This document shows positions 16,508 to 23,645 of a DNA stretch of 31,409 nt, one piece after another. A model generated the notes under the pieces. The model made no database searches. It was not told the DNA's origin and saw only the letters and a program-made list of their open reading frames with translations. Both the position numbers and the translations under genes were made by a program. The DNA is taken from the NCBI GenBank assembly GCA_937934165.1, contig CALGZX010000034.1, forward strand, positions 1 through 31,409. Direction: 5' to 3'. Origin of the DNA: an uncultured Collinsella sp. (GTDB lineage: Bacteria > Actinomycetota > Coriobacteriia > Coriobacteriales > Coriobacteriaceae). Every line of letters starts with the position of its first letter. The stretch's first letter is position 1.

Positions 16508-17235
16508 TGGCGCCCGTATGTGCCGTGGTCGTTGCCGGTGGCAGCGGCCAGCGCTTTGGTAACCCCGGTGGCAAGCAGCTCGTTAACGTGGCGGGCCGTC
16601 CGCTCATGAGCTGGTCCATCCGCGCGTTCGATCGGAGCGATAAGGTCGGCCACATCGTCGTGGTTTGCCCTGCCGAGCGTCGTGCCGAGATGCGCCGCCT
16701 GGCCATCGACCCGTTTGACTATGACACGCCCATCAGCTTTGCCGATGCCGGCGCGACCCGCCAGGATTCCACCCGCGCCGGCGTGCACGCGGTGCCGGCG
16801 GGCTTTGAATACGTCGCCATTCACGATGGTGCTCGTCCGCTCATTACGACCGAGGCCATCGACCACGCGATCGACGTGCTTGTGGGCGACCGCGCCCTCG
16901 ACGGTGTCGTGTGCGGTCAGCCCGCGATCGACACGCTCAAGATCGTCGATGGCGACAACATCGTCGAGACGCCGCCGCGTGAGCTCTACTGGGCTGCGCA
17001 GACGCCGCAGATCTTTAGCGTCGATGCTATGAAGCGCGCCCACGCTGCAGCCATTGCCGAGGGCTTTATCGGCACCGATGATTCGTCGCTGGTCGAGCGC
17101 ATGGGCGGGCGCGTCCGCTGTGTCCAGAGCCCGCGCGATAACCTTAAGGTGACGGTGCCCGAGGACCTGCGTCCCGTAACCGCGATTCTGCTTGGCCGCA
17201 TGGCCGAGGGAGAGGACCTTCCCCATGTTCAGTAA
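16507..17235 (+). CDS. ispD: 2-C-methyl-D-erythritol 4-phosphate cytidylyltransferase
   Basis: This 242-residue enzyme attaches CMP to MEP, the third step of the non-mevalonate isoprenoid pathway. The N-terminal nucleotide-binding loop is AVVVAGGSGQRFGNPGGKQL, with GGKQ placing the catalytic Lys. The family HDGARP motif is present (near residues 108-113), and the substrate-contacting TDDSS-like segment appears as GTDDSSLVERMG. Its ATG overlaps the disA TAA, and its end overlaps the start of ispF by 11 bp, so the three are translationally coupled. Confidence 0.95.
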   Translation: MAPVCAVVVAGGSGQRFGNPGGKQLVNVAGRPLMSWSIRAFDRSDKVGHIVVVCPAERRAEMRRLAIDPFDYDTPISFADAGATRQDSTRAGVHAVPAGFEYVAIHDGARPLITTEAIDHAIDVLVGDRALDGVVCGQPAIDTLKIVDGDNIVETPPRELYWAAQTPQIFSVDAMKRAHAAAIAEGFIGTDDSSLVERMGGRVRCVQSPRDNLKVTVPEDLRPVTAILLGRMAEGEDLPHVQ

Positions 17236-17719
17236 CCTGCGCATTGGCCATGGCTACGACGTTCACCGTCTGGTGGAGGGGCGTCGATGTATCATCGGCG
17301 GTGTCGACATTCCCTACGAGCGCGGCCTGCTGGGCCACTCGGATGCCGATGTGCTCGCGCACGCCTTGGCCGACGCCATTCTGGGCGCCTGCCGCGGGGG
17401 AGACATCGGCAAGCTATTCCCCGATACCGCCCCCGCCTATGAGGGTGCCGACTCGATGGTGCTGCTCGCTCGCGTGATGGACTATGCGCGCGAGTTGGGC
17501 TTTGAGTTTGTCGATGCCGATTGCACCATTGCCTGCCAGCAGCCTAAGATCACCCCGCACCGCGATGCCATGCGCGCCAACCTCGCCCATGCCTTGGGCG
17601 TCGATGTCGAAAACGTGGGCGTCGCCGCCACTACGACCGAAAAGCTCGGTTGGGAAGGCCAGGGCGAGGGAATCGGCGCCTGGGCCGTCTGCCTGCTACA
17701 GAAAACCGTTAAGGAGTAA
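17225..17719 (+). CDS. ispF: 2-C-methyl-D-erythritol 2,4-cyclodiphosphate synthase
   Basis: This 164-residue enzyme forms MEcPP, the fifth step of the MEP pathway. The Zn-binding GYDVHR motif is at residues 9-14, followed by GHSDADVLAHALADAILGA, the second Zn ligand region. The C-terminal NVGVAATTTEKLG-GEGIGAWAVCLL tail holds the CDP-binding loop. ATG 17225 gives the family start (RIGHGYDVHR); an in-frame upstream ATG at 17192 lies inside ispD without a clear ribosome site. The stop is 3 bp before the cysS ATG. ispE, which acts between IspD and IspF, is not in this window. Confidence 0.95.
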   Translation: MFSNLRIGHGYDVHRLVEGRRCIIGGVDIPYERGLLGHSDADVLAHALADAILGACRGGDIGKLFPDTAPAYEGADSMVLLARVMDYARELGFEFVDADCTIACQQPKITPHRDAMRANLAHALGVDVENVGVAATTTEKLGWEGQGEGIGAWAVCLLQKTVKE

Positions 17720-17722
17720 CGA

Positions 17723-19189
17723 ATGCGTATCTACAACAGCGCTACCCATAAAAAGGAAGAGTTCCAGCCCATCGAGTCCGGCAAGGTCCGCATGTACGTG
17801 TGCGGCCCCACGGTCTACGACAACATCCACATCGGCAATGCCCGCACGTTCATCAGCTTTGACGTGATTCGCCGCTGGCTCATCGCGAGCGGCTACGAGG
17901 TCACGTTCGCCCAGAACCTCACCGATGTCGACGACAAGATCATCAAGCGCGCCAACGAGCAGGGCCGCACTGCCGCCGAGGTCGCGACGGAGTTCTCCGA
18001 CAAGTTCATCGGCGTTATGCGCGCCGCCAACGTGCTCGATCCCGATGTGCGCCCCCGCGCCACCAAGGAGATCGGCCCCATGATCGCCATGATCAAGACG
18101 CTTATCGAGCAGGGCCACGCTTACGCCGCCGATAACGGCGATGTGTACTTTGCCGTGCGCAGCGATCCCAACTATGGTCAGGTCTCGGGCCGCAACATCG
18201 ACGACCTTATGGTTGGCGCGCGCATCGAGGAGAACGAGGACAAGAACGATCCGCTCGACTTTGCCCTGTGGAAGGCCGCCAAGCCCGGCGAGCCCAGCTG
18301 GCCGAGCCCCTGGGGCGAGGGCCGTCCCGGTTGGCACACCGAGTGCGCCGCCATGGTACACCGCTACCTGGGCACTCCGATTGACATTCATGGCGGCGGC
18401 TCCGACCTTGCCTTCCCGCATCACGAGAACGAGTGCGCCCAGGCCACCTGCGCCTGGCACCAGGGTTTCTCCAACACCTGGATGCACACGGGCATGCTGC
18501 TGGTCGACGGCGAGAAGATGTCCAAGTCGCTCGGCAACTTCTTTACGCTGGCCGAGGTCCTCGAGCAGCACTCTGCCGCGGCCCTGCGTCTGCTGATGTT
18601 GCAGACGAGCTATCGCTCGCCGCTCGACTTCTCCTGGGAGCGCCTGGAGGGTGCCGAGAATTCGCTCACGCGTATTGCCGGTACGGTCGAGAACCTTCGT
18701 TGGGCTGCGAACCATGCGACGGCCGATGCCGATGCGGCTGCCGCCGAGGCGTTTGCCGCCAAGGCCGCCGAGACCCGCGCCGCCTTTAAGGAGTGCATGG
18801 ACGACGACTTTAACACCGCCGGTGCCATGGGTGCTGTCTTTGGCTTTGTCACCGAGTGCAATCAGTATCTGGAGCAGGCGGGCGATGCTGCCGACAAGGC
18901 CGCAGTCCTGGCTGCCGCCGATACGCTGGCCGAGCTGCTCGATACGTTTGGCGTTGAGCTTCCCGAGCCCAAGGTCGAGTTGCCGCTGGGCCTGCTGGGC
19001 GTTGCCGCCGGTTTGGTTGCCTACACGGGCGACGACGTGGACGAGGCCGCTGCCAAGATTCTCGAGGCTCGTGCCGAGGCTCGTGCCGCCAAGAACTGGG
19101 ATCTGGCAGATGCCATCCGCGATCAGCTCAAGGACCTGGGCCTGACGATTGAAGATACCGCCGCCGGCACTCGTATTAAGAGTCTCTAG
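17723..19189 (+). CDS. cysS: Cysteinyl-tRNA synthetase
   Basis: This 488-residue class I synthetase charges tRNA-Cys. The HIGH motif appears as HIGN (36-39) and the second signature as KMSKS (265-269). The Zn site is visible: C27 in YVCGPTVYDN, C208 in WHTECAAM, and the HHEN motif soon after. The C-terminal region after about residue 340 is a helical anticodon-binding part with Ala-rich insertions, ending in GTRIKSL. AAGGAGTAACG precedes the start, shared with the end of ispF. A long hairpin follows the stop (19196-19298). Confidence 0.96.
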   Translation: MRIYNSATHKKEEFQPIESGKVRMYVCGPTVYDNIHIGNARTFISFDVIRRWLIASGYEVTFAQNLTDVDDKIIKRANEQGRTAAEVATEFSDKFIGVMRAANVLDPDVRPRATKEIGPMIAMIKTLIEQGHAYAADNGDVYFAVRSDPNYGQVSGRNIDDLMVGARIEENEDKNDPLDFALWKAAKPGEPSWPSPWGEGRPGWHTECAAMVHRYLGTPIDIHGGGSDLAFPHHENECAQATCAWHQGFSNTWMHTGMLLVDGEKMSKSLGNFFTLAEVLEQHSAAALRLLMLQTSYRSPLDFSWERLEGAENSLTRIAGTVENLRWAANHATADADAAAAEAFAAKAAETRAAFKECMDDDFNTAGAMGAVFGFVTECNQYLEQAGDAADKAAVLAAADTLAELLDTFGVELPEPKVELPLGLLGVAAGLVAYTGDDVDEAAAKILEARAEARAAKNWDLADAIRDQLKDLGLTIEDTAAGTRIKSL

Positions 19190-19194
19190 TATTT

Positions 19195-19299
19195 GTCGAC
19201 CGTTCGAGGTGCGGCAGATTGCCTTGAAAGAGGAGGGCATAGACCTGGTGGTCATGCCCGACGATTGAAAGGCAAGGTGCCGTGGCTCGGACGGTCGAT
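19195..19299 (+). other. Long imperfect hairpin between cysS and rlmB
   Basis: TCGACCGT at 19196-19203 pairs with ACGGTCGA at 19291-19298. Pairing continues inwards with a few mismatches: CGAG with CTCG, CGGCA with TGCCG, TTGCCTT with AAGGCAA. An inner perfect hairpin follows, GGGCAT-A-GACC-TGGT-GGTC-ATGCCC at 19235-19259. The whole is about 103 nt and fills most of the 144-bp gap. It has no immediate T run. Its role (RNA processing site, attenuator, small RNA, or mobile palindromic repeat) is not known. Confidence 0.6.
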
Positions 19300-19333
19300 T
19301 CTTGTTCGTTATCTATTTTAAGGAGGCCGTTTT

Positions 19334-20248
19334 ATGGCCGACAATCGCAAGCGTGCGCCTCGTGGCGGCAAGCAGGCCGCTTCTGGCTCGCGTTCGATTC
19401 GCCGCAATGACCGCGCTGCCGCTCCCAAGGGCCAGCGCGATCGCACCCAGGCCGCACGTCCGCAGCGCGATCGCAACCGCGACGCTGTCCAGGCTCCCAA
19501 GGGCGAGTTTATCGAAGGTCGTCGTGCTGCCGCCGAGGCGCTACGCACTGGTTTTCCCATCAAGTGCGCGCTCATTGTCGAGGGTGGAGAGCGCGATGCC
19601 GCCTTGTCGCGCCTGGTCGACGACCTCAACGCCGCGGGCGTCCGCATTAAGTATGTGCCGCGCGCGCAGCTCGACGCACTGTCGAGCCATGGCGCTCATC
19701 AGGGCATCGCACTCGAGGTTGGCAACTTCCCCTATGCCGATGTCGCCGATATTCTCGATCGCGCAGGCGACGGTCCGGCGCTTGTCGTCGTGCTCGACCA
19801 TGTGACCGATGACGGCAACTTTGGCGCCATTGTGCGCTCCGCCGAGGTCGTGGGCGCGGCCGGCGTCGTCATCGCCAACAAGCGTGCCGCCGGCGTGACC
19901 GTGGGCAGCTACAAGACTTCAGCCGGCGCCGTCATGCATCTGCCTATCGCACAGGTGCCCAACATCGCCCGTGCGCTCGACGATCTTAAGGCCGCTGGTT
20001 TTTGGGTGGGCGGTGCTTCCGAGCACGCCGAGGGCAGTTGCTGGGATGCTTCCTTCGAAGGTCGCGTGGCGCTCGTCATGGGCTCCGAGGGCGACGGCAT
20101 CTCGCGCCTGGTACTCGAGAAATGCGACTTTTTGACCAAGCTTCCCCAGCGCGGCATGACCGAGAGCCTCAATGTTGCCCAGGCGACCACGGCGTTGTGC
20201 TTTGAGTGGCTGCGCCGCAACGTCGGCGAGCTCATGGGGGAGGAGTAG
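19334..20248 (+). CDS. rlmB: RlmB/TrmH-type SpoU 23S rRNA (guanosine-2'-O) methyltransferase
   Basis: This 304-residue SPOUT methyltransferase is expected to 2'-O-methylate a 23S rRNA guanosine (G2251 in E. coli). A disordered, basic, Arg/Lys/Ala-rich N-terminal tail of about 55 residues precedes the substrate-binding domain (FIEGRRAAAEAL onward). The SpoU catalytic domain carries DHVTDDGNFGAIVRSAEVVG (motif 1), VMGSEGDGISRL (motif 2) and LPQRGMTESLNVAQATTAL (motif 3), forming the trefoil knot. AAGGAGG (near 19320-19326) sets the start at 19334. The stop lies 3 bp before the NYN gene, consistent with one operon. Confidence 0.93.
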   Translation: MADNRKRAPRGGKQAASGSRSIRRNDRAAAPKGQRDRTQAARPQRDRNRDAVQAPKGEFIEGRRAAAEALRTGFPIKCALIVEGGERDAALSRLVDDLNAAGVRIKYVPRAQLDALSSHGAHQGIALEVGNFPYADVADILDRAGDGPALVVVLDHVTDDGNFGAIVRSAEVVGAAGVVIANKRAAGVTVGSYKTSAGAVMHLPIAQVPNIARALDDLKAAGFWVGGASEHAEGSCWDASFEGRVALVMGSEGDGISRLVLEKCDFLTKLPQRGMTESLNVAQATTALCFEWLRRNVGELMGEE

Positions 20249-20251
20249 CGC

Positions 20252-20929
20252 ATGTCCAAGAAGAACCGTGCCAAGTCCAAGGCCAAGCGCTTTGGCGAGG
20301 GCTCGGCCAAGCCGATTGTTTCGGCCGCGACCTATGGCGTGGGCGGCAATGCGTTTGCGCAGGCCATCGCTGATCCGGTCTCGACGGTGCACTCCAATAA
20401 GCCCGAGCTGCTGGTGGTCGACGGCTACAACGTGATCCACTGCACGCCGCGCTACGAAAAGCTCGTCTACGACCATTCCGACGATCCATACTCCAGCGAC
20501 GTTCACGATATGGCGCGCACCGCCCTCATCAACGACGTTGCCGCGTTTGCCCAGGGCCGCTACGAGGCCGTAATCGTGTTTGACGGTGCGGGCAATATCT
20601 CCAGCGAGCGCCCCAACCTGCCGGCCCGTGGCGTGCGCATCGAGTTTTCGCCGACGGGCGTCTCGGCTGATACCGTGGTGCAGAAGCTCTGCATCGAGGC
20701 ACGCGAGGAAGGCCGCGCGTGCTCCGTGGTGTCGAGTGACGGCACGATCCAGGCCGTCGTCATGGGCAAGGGCGTCACGCGCATCTCGAGCCGTATGCTG
20801 GTGGACGAGATCAAACAGATCGATAACGACGTTCACGAGGCAGAGGAAGCTCCGCAGATCAAGATGACCCTGGGCAGCCGCCTGAGCCCCGATGCCCTGG
20901 CCAAGCTCAAGGCCCTGCGCGGAAGGTAG
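20252..20929 (+). CDS. YacP/Rae1-like NYN-domain ribosome-associated endonuclease
   Basis: This 225-residue protein has a YacP-type NYN (PIN-like) nuclease domain: LLVVDGYNVIH with the first catalytic Asp, then VIVFDGAGN, and VVSSDGTIQ with the last acidic cluster. B. subtilis YacP (Rae1) cleaves mRNA in the ribosomal A site, and its gene sits beside cysS and rlmB there too. That conserved context supports the assignment. The N-terminal 45 residues are a basic extension (SKKNRAKSKAKRFG) that could bind RNA. GGGGGAGGAG precedes the start. It is the last gene of the disA-to-yacP run and meets the fused HTH-HipA gene tail to tail, 27 bp apart. Confidence 0.85.
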   Translation: MSKKNRAKSKAKRFGEGSAKPIVSAATYGVGGNAFAQAIADPVSTVHSNKPELLVVDGYNVIHCTPRYEKLVYDHSDDPYSSDVHDMARTALINDVAAFAQGRYEAVIVFDGAGNISSERPNLPARGVRIEFSPTGVSADTVVQKLCIEAREEGRACSVVSSDGTIQAVVMGKGVTRISSRMLVDEIKQIDNDVHEAEEAPQIKMTLGSRLSPDALAKLKALRGR

Positions 20930-20956
20930 GGGAGTTGGCGGGGCAATGCTGCCTCG

Positions 20957-22297
20957 CTAACTCCATTCAGCGATGTCGATCATTCTTTCGAGGCGCCACG
21001 TTAGCGCCTCTTTTAGATAAGGCAGTCTCGCTGCTAGGGCATCGTTTTTAGACAGAATCTCGATCGCCTCGTCGACAAAGCCTTCGAGTTTGTCGCCGTT
21101 AAACCAGCCCATGTCCTCGACGAGCAACATTTGTTTGGCGGGGCTTGAATGAAATTGTGCGCTGGTAAAACTGTGCTCTCCCGCCCTAAGCTCCTCAAGA
21201 GAAATGTTGCACCAGAGCGATGAGCCCGAATCGAAGATGGGGGCAGGTCTGCAGGTTAGCGTGTTGACGTTTCGCACAAGGCCAAAGTTACGCCAATGGC
21301 GGTCATAGTTGGCGATGATGTCGTCGCATACGATCACGCGGTCAAGGGCATCCTTGACGCCTGTCACCCCGAGCTCCTCGCAGTTTGCTACATATCGCTC
21401 GTAGTTGGTTAGCCGTTCATCTGCGTTCGCGTACTGGTTTACATAGAACGCAGGGACATACTCTTCTTCATCAGTTAAGAAGACATCGCATATGCTCAGG
21501 GCGGAAGTGCCCGTGCCCTCGAGCGAGTAAGGCACATAATCGCAGGCGTTTAGGATGCGACGGTGAAGTGCAGTCGCCACCAGCTCGTTATAAGGTTCCT
21601 GGTTCAGGTGCGCTCCTGCCTTATGCAGAATTCGACGCTCGCCCTCGCACGTCCAGTACTTTTGAAGATTGCCGTCCGACGTGTTATCGGGCTTTGCAGC
21701 AGCCGCTTTTCCCTCTGGGGCAAAGGGCGCAATGGACAGTGAGACGTCATCAAAGGCGTTATTGAAGAAGTTGATATCCTCCCAGGTGAGACCGGAACCT
21801 TGGGGCCTAATCCAATACTGGTCGGATAAGGAGAGGCCGAGATTTCGCTGGACGAGTTCATCGGGAACATCGACTGCGGCTTCTGCAAGCAGGGAGGCTA
21901 GCCCAATGCGTGCGAGCGGGATACCGCGGCCGCGCCACCAGATGCGGAAGGAGTCTAGCGATATGGGGCTATTAGGGCCAAATACTCCAATAGGGGCGTG
22001 GGCGTAATCGATGTCGGCACCGATGTGGGTAAAGTCTTTTCGCGATGTGCTGTAGACCAGCTGAGCGACTTCGTACGTGCGGTTCATGAGGGTAAATGCG
22101 ACTTCGCTTTTCCCATGCCCACGACGAGGTCGTCCCCCTCTTTTGGTTGCGGAGCGGAGTCGCGCGTCTACGCTGTCTTTGTCGATGAGCCACACGCCAG
22201 AAGCCTTGCGGGCGGTCAGCGCGCCGTTCTTAATGAGCTCCTGCACCCTGCGCGGGCTGATGCCGAGCAGCTCGGCTGCTTCCTTGGTAGTCAACAT
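20957..22297 (-). CDS. Fused HTH (excisionase-type) and HipA-like kinase protein
   Basis: This 446-residue protein joins a helix-turn-helix of the excisionase/MerR type (LTTKEAAELLGISPRRVQELIKNG, residues 1-45) to a HipA-like kinase domain. Kinase features are: a loop SDGNLQKYW (207-215), a Lys in RILHKAGA (226), the catalytic NYDRHWRNFG with D332 and N337, and the metal-binding IFDSGSS with D356. The D-R-H-x-x-N pattern matches HipA-family enzymes, but the N-terminal kinase lobe is divergent, so the substrate is unknown. No separate antitoxin gene lies beside it; the HTH may do that job in cis. GAAGGG 7 nt upstream sets the start. A perfect 22-bp inverted repeat precedes it (22308-22367). 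It may be an accessory island between core genes. Confidence 0.72.
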   Translation of the reverse strand: MLTTKEAAELLGISPRRVQELIKNGALTARKASGVWLIDKDSVDARLRSATKRGGRPRRGHGKSEVAFTLMNRTYEVAQLVYSTSRKDFTHIGADIDYAHAPIGVFGPNSPISLDSFRIWWRGRGIPLARIGLASLLAEAAVDVPDELVQRNLGLSLSDQYWIRPQGSGLTWEDINFFNNAFDDVSLSIAPFAPEGKAAAAKPDNTSDGNLQKYWTCEGERRILHKAGAHLNQEPYNELVATALHRRILNACDYVPYSLEGTGTSALSICDVFLTDEEEYVPAFYVNQYANADERLTNYERYVANCEELGVTGVKDALDRVIVCDDIIANYDRHWRNFGLVRNVNTLTCRPAPIFDSGSSLWCNISLEELRAGEHSFTSAQFHSSPAKQMLLVEDMGWFNGDKLEGFVDEAIEILSKNDALAARLPYLKEALTWRLERMIDIAEWS

Positions 22298-22307
22298 CGC
22301 GAAACCC

Positions 22308-22367
22308 TTCGCCAGAACGAATAGTTTTATATAGCCAATTGTAATTAAAACTATTCGTTCTGGCGAA
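22308..22367 (-). promoter_or_regulatory. Perfect 22-bp inverted repeat upstream of the HTH-HipA fusion
   Basis: 22308-22329 (TTCGCCAGAACGAATAGTTT and TA) and 22346-22367 are perfect reverse complements, 16 bp apart. The symmetry extends a few bases further outward with one mismatch (AAACC with GGTTT). Each arm contains its own dyad TTCG-N6-CGAA. A TATATAAAA stretch lies inside the spacer and arm edge on the reverse strand. It is likely an operator pair for the fused HTH, in the same style as the hipB operators. Confidence 0.65.
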
Positions 22368-22520
22368 TGGTTTTAAGATTGAGGGCGCACTGACAGAAAT
22401 GAACGGGCCTGGTACGCGCTGTTGCTGGATTTTGCATATTTATATAACGCCGTGCGGCCTGTTGCGCCCCGTCCGCAATTCCTTTATTCTTAACTGGCTT
22501 CGCGTGAAAGCGCCAAGTGT

Positions 22521-22595
22521 GCCAGTGTGGCGCAACGGTAGCGCAACTGATTTGTAATCAGTGGGTTGCAGGTTCGATTCCTGTCACTGGCTCCA
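22521..22595 (+). tRNA. tRNA-Thr (anticodon TGT)
   Basis: Acceptor GCCAGTG at 22521-22527 pairs with CACTGGC at 22585-22591, discriminator T, and CCA encoded at 22593-22595. The anticodon loop is TTTGTAA, anticodon TGT, reading ACA codons. T arm contains GGTTCGATTCC. It stands alone, about 150 bp from the divergent HTH-HipA promoter. Confidence 0.95.
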
Positions 22596-22604
22596 TGAGA
22601 GTTT

Positions 22605-22644
22605 CGGGCTCTGTTCCCTTGTGGGACAGGGCCCGTTTCTATTT
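22605..22644 (+). terminator. Intrinsic terminator after tRNA-Thr
   Basis: CGGGCTCTGTTCCC at 22605-22618 pairs with GGGACAGGGCCCG at 22623-22635 with a small bulge, followed by TTTCTATTT. It ends the tRNA-Thr transcript. Confidence 0.8.
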
Positions 22645-22686
22645 ATGTCGATAAGTCAGCGGGTTTGGCACCGGCCAAGCTTCAGA

Positions 22687-22829
22687 TTTGTCTCGATCTG
22701 TAACACGAAGGGGCGGAAAACCGTTCGTACTGTTACAGAATGAGACGTAAGCTGGGGTCTCTGCGTAATATCTCAACCTGTAACAGATAGGGGAGAAAAT
22801 GTTCTCTATATGTTACAGATCGAGACAAA
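22687..22829. repeat. Tandem palindromic repeat: four TGTTACAG-GAGAC units in alternating orientation
   Basis: TTTGTCTCGATCTGTAACA at 22687-22705 is the exact reverse complement of 22811-22829. Two more divergent copies lie between, forward at 22731-22746 (TGTTACAGAATGAGAC) and reverse at 22771-22785. The four copies are spaced at about 40 bp and alternate in orientation. They form two hairpins of about 56 nt. Each has a self-complementary 25-nt apex (ACGAA...TTCGT with CGG-AAAA-CCG; ATAG...GAGAA...TTCTC-TAT). The middle two copies could pair instead, giving an alternative fold. This looks like a BIME/REP-type cluster; no gene is present. Confidence 0.7.
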
Positions 22830-22858
22830 AGCCGTGTCGAGCTCGGTTGCCCCCCCCT

Positions 22859-22981
22859 GAGCGTGGATTATCGGATGAACGAACGTGGATAATCTGCCAC
22901 TTTGGCCATGGGGACACGCCAAAAGTGGCAGATTATCCACGCTCGATTTCAAACGGAAGAAAATCCACGCTCGATTTTGCC
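22859..22981. repeat. Nested inverted repeats with AATCCACGCTC motif
   Basis: CGTGGATAATCTGCCACTTT at 22884-22903 and its exact reverse complement at 22922-22941 make a 20-bp perfect stem. Outer copies GAGCGTGGATT (22859-22869) and AATCCACGCTC (22962-22972) nest around it. A direct second copy of ATCCACGCTCGATTT follows the first. This is a second palindromic repeat family, different from the TGTTACAG family just upstream. Confidence 0.65.
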
Positions 22982-23020
22982 TGGGAAGAGCAATCTTCTG
23001 TCTGGGAAGCCCCGATCTCG

Positions 23021-23199
23021 ACCTATATATAGGTGCAAATAAGCCGGTATCGAAGTTCGATACTGAAGGTGTACTCCACTACACCAAAGTGTTACCTCGG
23101 GAAACGTCACCTCAGTATCCAAAACCACCGTCCTTCATATCCAAACTCAACAAAACCGCAGGTCACAGCTATATAGATACGCCCGGCACCGTGTATCTA
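23021..23199 (+). other. Series of short perfect palindromes upstream of the tRNA-tuf promoter
   Basis: No gene is visible. Four short dyads are packed here: ACCTATATATAGGT at 23021-23034, GTATCGAA-G-TTCGATAC at 23047-23063, GGTGTA-CTCCAC-TACACC at 23069-23086, and TAGATAC (23174-23180) with GTATCTA (23193-23199). They could be protein-binding sites or hairpins of an unidentified RNA. The stretch is more AT-rich than the neighbouring genes. Confidence 0.35.
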
Positions 23200-23209
23200 G
23201 AGGTTTTCG

Positions 23210-23239
23210 TTGACAGCCCCCAAGGTTGCATCGTATTAT
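23210..23239 (+). promoter_or_regulatory. Sigma-70-type promoter for the tRNA-Tyr/Thr/Met-tuf unit
   Basis: TTGACA at 23210-23215 and TATTAT at 23234-23239 are separated by 18 bp. It is followed by about 60 bp to tRNA-Tyr. The upstream GAGGTTTTCGTTGACAGC (23200-23217) matches the promoter upstream of rpmG in 17 of 18 positions. Confidence 0.85.
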
Positions 23240-23301
23240 CTTTTTCGTTCGCGGGGGCGGCGGTCCAAAAGACCAAAGAACCTGCGGATACTTGAACGAT
23301 T

Positions 23302-23383
23302 GGGAGTTTGCCCGAGTGGTTAATGGGGACGGGCTGTAAACCCGTTGGCTCTGCCTACATAGGTTCGAATCCTATAGCTCCCA
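23302..23383 (+). tRNA. tRNA-Tyr (anticodon GTA)
   Basis: Type II tRNA with a long variable arm. Acceptor GGGAGTT at 23302-23308 pairs with AGCTCCC at 23376-23382 (one G-U). The anticodon loop is CTGTAAA with anticodon GTA. T arm GGTTCGAATCC. The 3' CCA is not fully encoded (ACCC). It is the first gene of the tRNA cluster. Confidence 0.94.
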
Positions 23384-23393
23384 CCCGTCAAGT

Positions 23394-23469
23394 GCCTGTA
23401 TAGCTCAGTCGGTAGAGCACTTCGTTGGTAACGAAGAGGTCACCAGTTCAAGTCTGGTTGCAGGCTCCA
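23394..23469 (+). tRNA. tRNA-Thr (anticodon GGT)
   Basis: Acceptor GCCTGTA at 23394-23400 pairs with TGCAGGC at 23459-23465, discriminator T, CCA encoded at 23467-23469. The anticodon loop is TTGGTAA with anticodon GGT, reading ACC/ACT. T arm AGTTCAAGTCT. It is 10 bp after tRNA-Tyr. Confidence 0.96.
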
Positions 23470-23472
23470 TCC

Positions 23473-23549
23473 GGCGGTGTAGCTCAGTTGGTTAGAGCAC
23501 ACGGTTCATACCCGTGGCGTCACTGGTTCGAATCCAGTCACCGCTACCA
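23473..23549 (+). tRNA. tRNA-Met (anticodon CAT, elongator-type)
   Basis: Acceptor GGCGGTG at 23473-23479 pairs with CACCGCT at 23539-23545 with a terminal G-U, discriminator A, CCA encoded at 23547-23549. The anticodon loop is TTCATAC, anticodon CAT. The anticodon stem lacks the three G-C pairs of initiator tRNA, so an elongator is favoured. A tRNA-Ile modified to read ATA cannot be excluded from sequence alone. Confidence 0.9.
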
Positions 23550-23560
23550 TAGGTAACACG

Positions 23561-23624
23561 GTGGCTTCTCAATAGTATGTTGAGAGGCCACTATGGTATA
23601 AAGGCAAAGTCCCGTCCGGGGACG
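23561..23624 (+). other. tuf leader hairpins
   Basis: GTGGCTTCTCAA at 23561-23572 pairs with TTGAGAGGCCAC at 23580-23591 (12 bp, one G-U). A second short hairpin, GTCCC-GTCCG-GGGAC, follows near 23610-23624. Neither has a T tract, so they do not look like terminators. They may separate the tRNAs from tuf by RNA processing. Confidence 0.45.
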
Positions 23625-23645
23625 ACCTGTTTAGAGGAGGGCTTT

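Noticed and set aside
17696..19255. Reverse-strand open frame (519 codons) opposite cysS
   Set aside because: It is antisense to cysS, which carries HIGN, KMSKS and Zn-site motifs; the antisense frame is an artefact.
22687..22981. CRISPR array
   Set aside because: The repeats alternate in orientation and are palindromic with no regular direct repeat-spacer pattern and no cas genes nearby.
22885..23295. Open frame of 136 codons in the tRNA-tRNA gap
   Set aside because: It runs through a 20-bp inverted repeat, several palindromes and the tRNA-tuf promoter, has no ribosome site and resembles no family.
22596..23301. RNase P RNA, tmRNA or SRP RNA in the gene desert
   Set aside because: None of the conserved blocks of these RNAs was seen; the region is explained by two palindromic repeat families, short dyads and a promoter.
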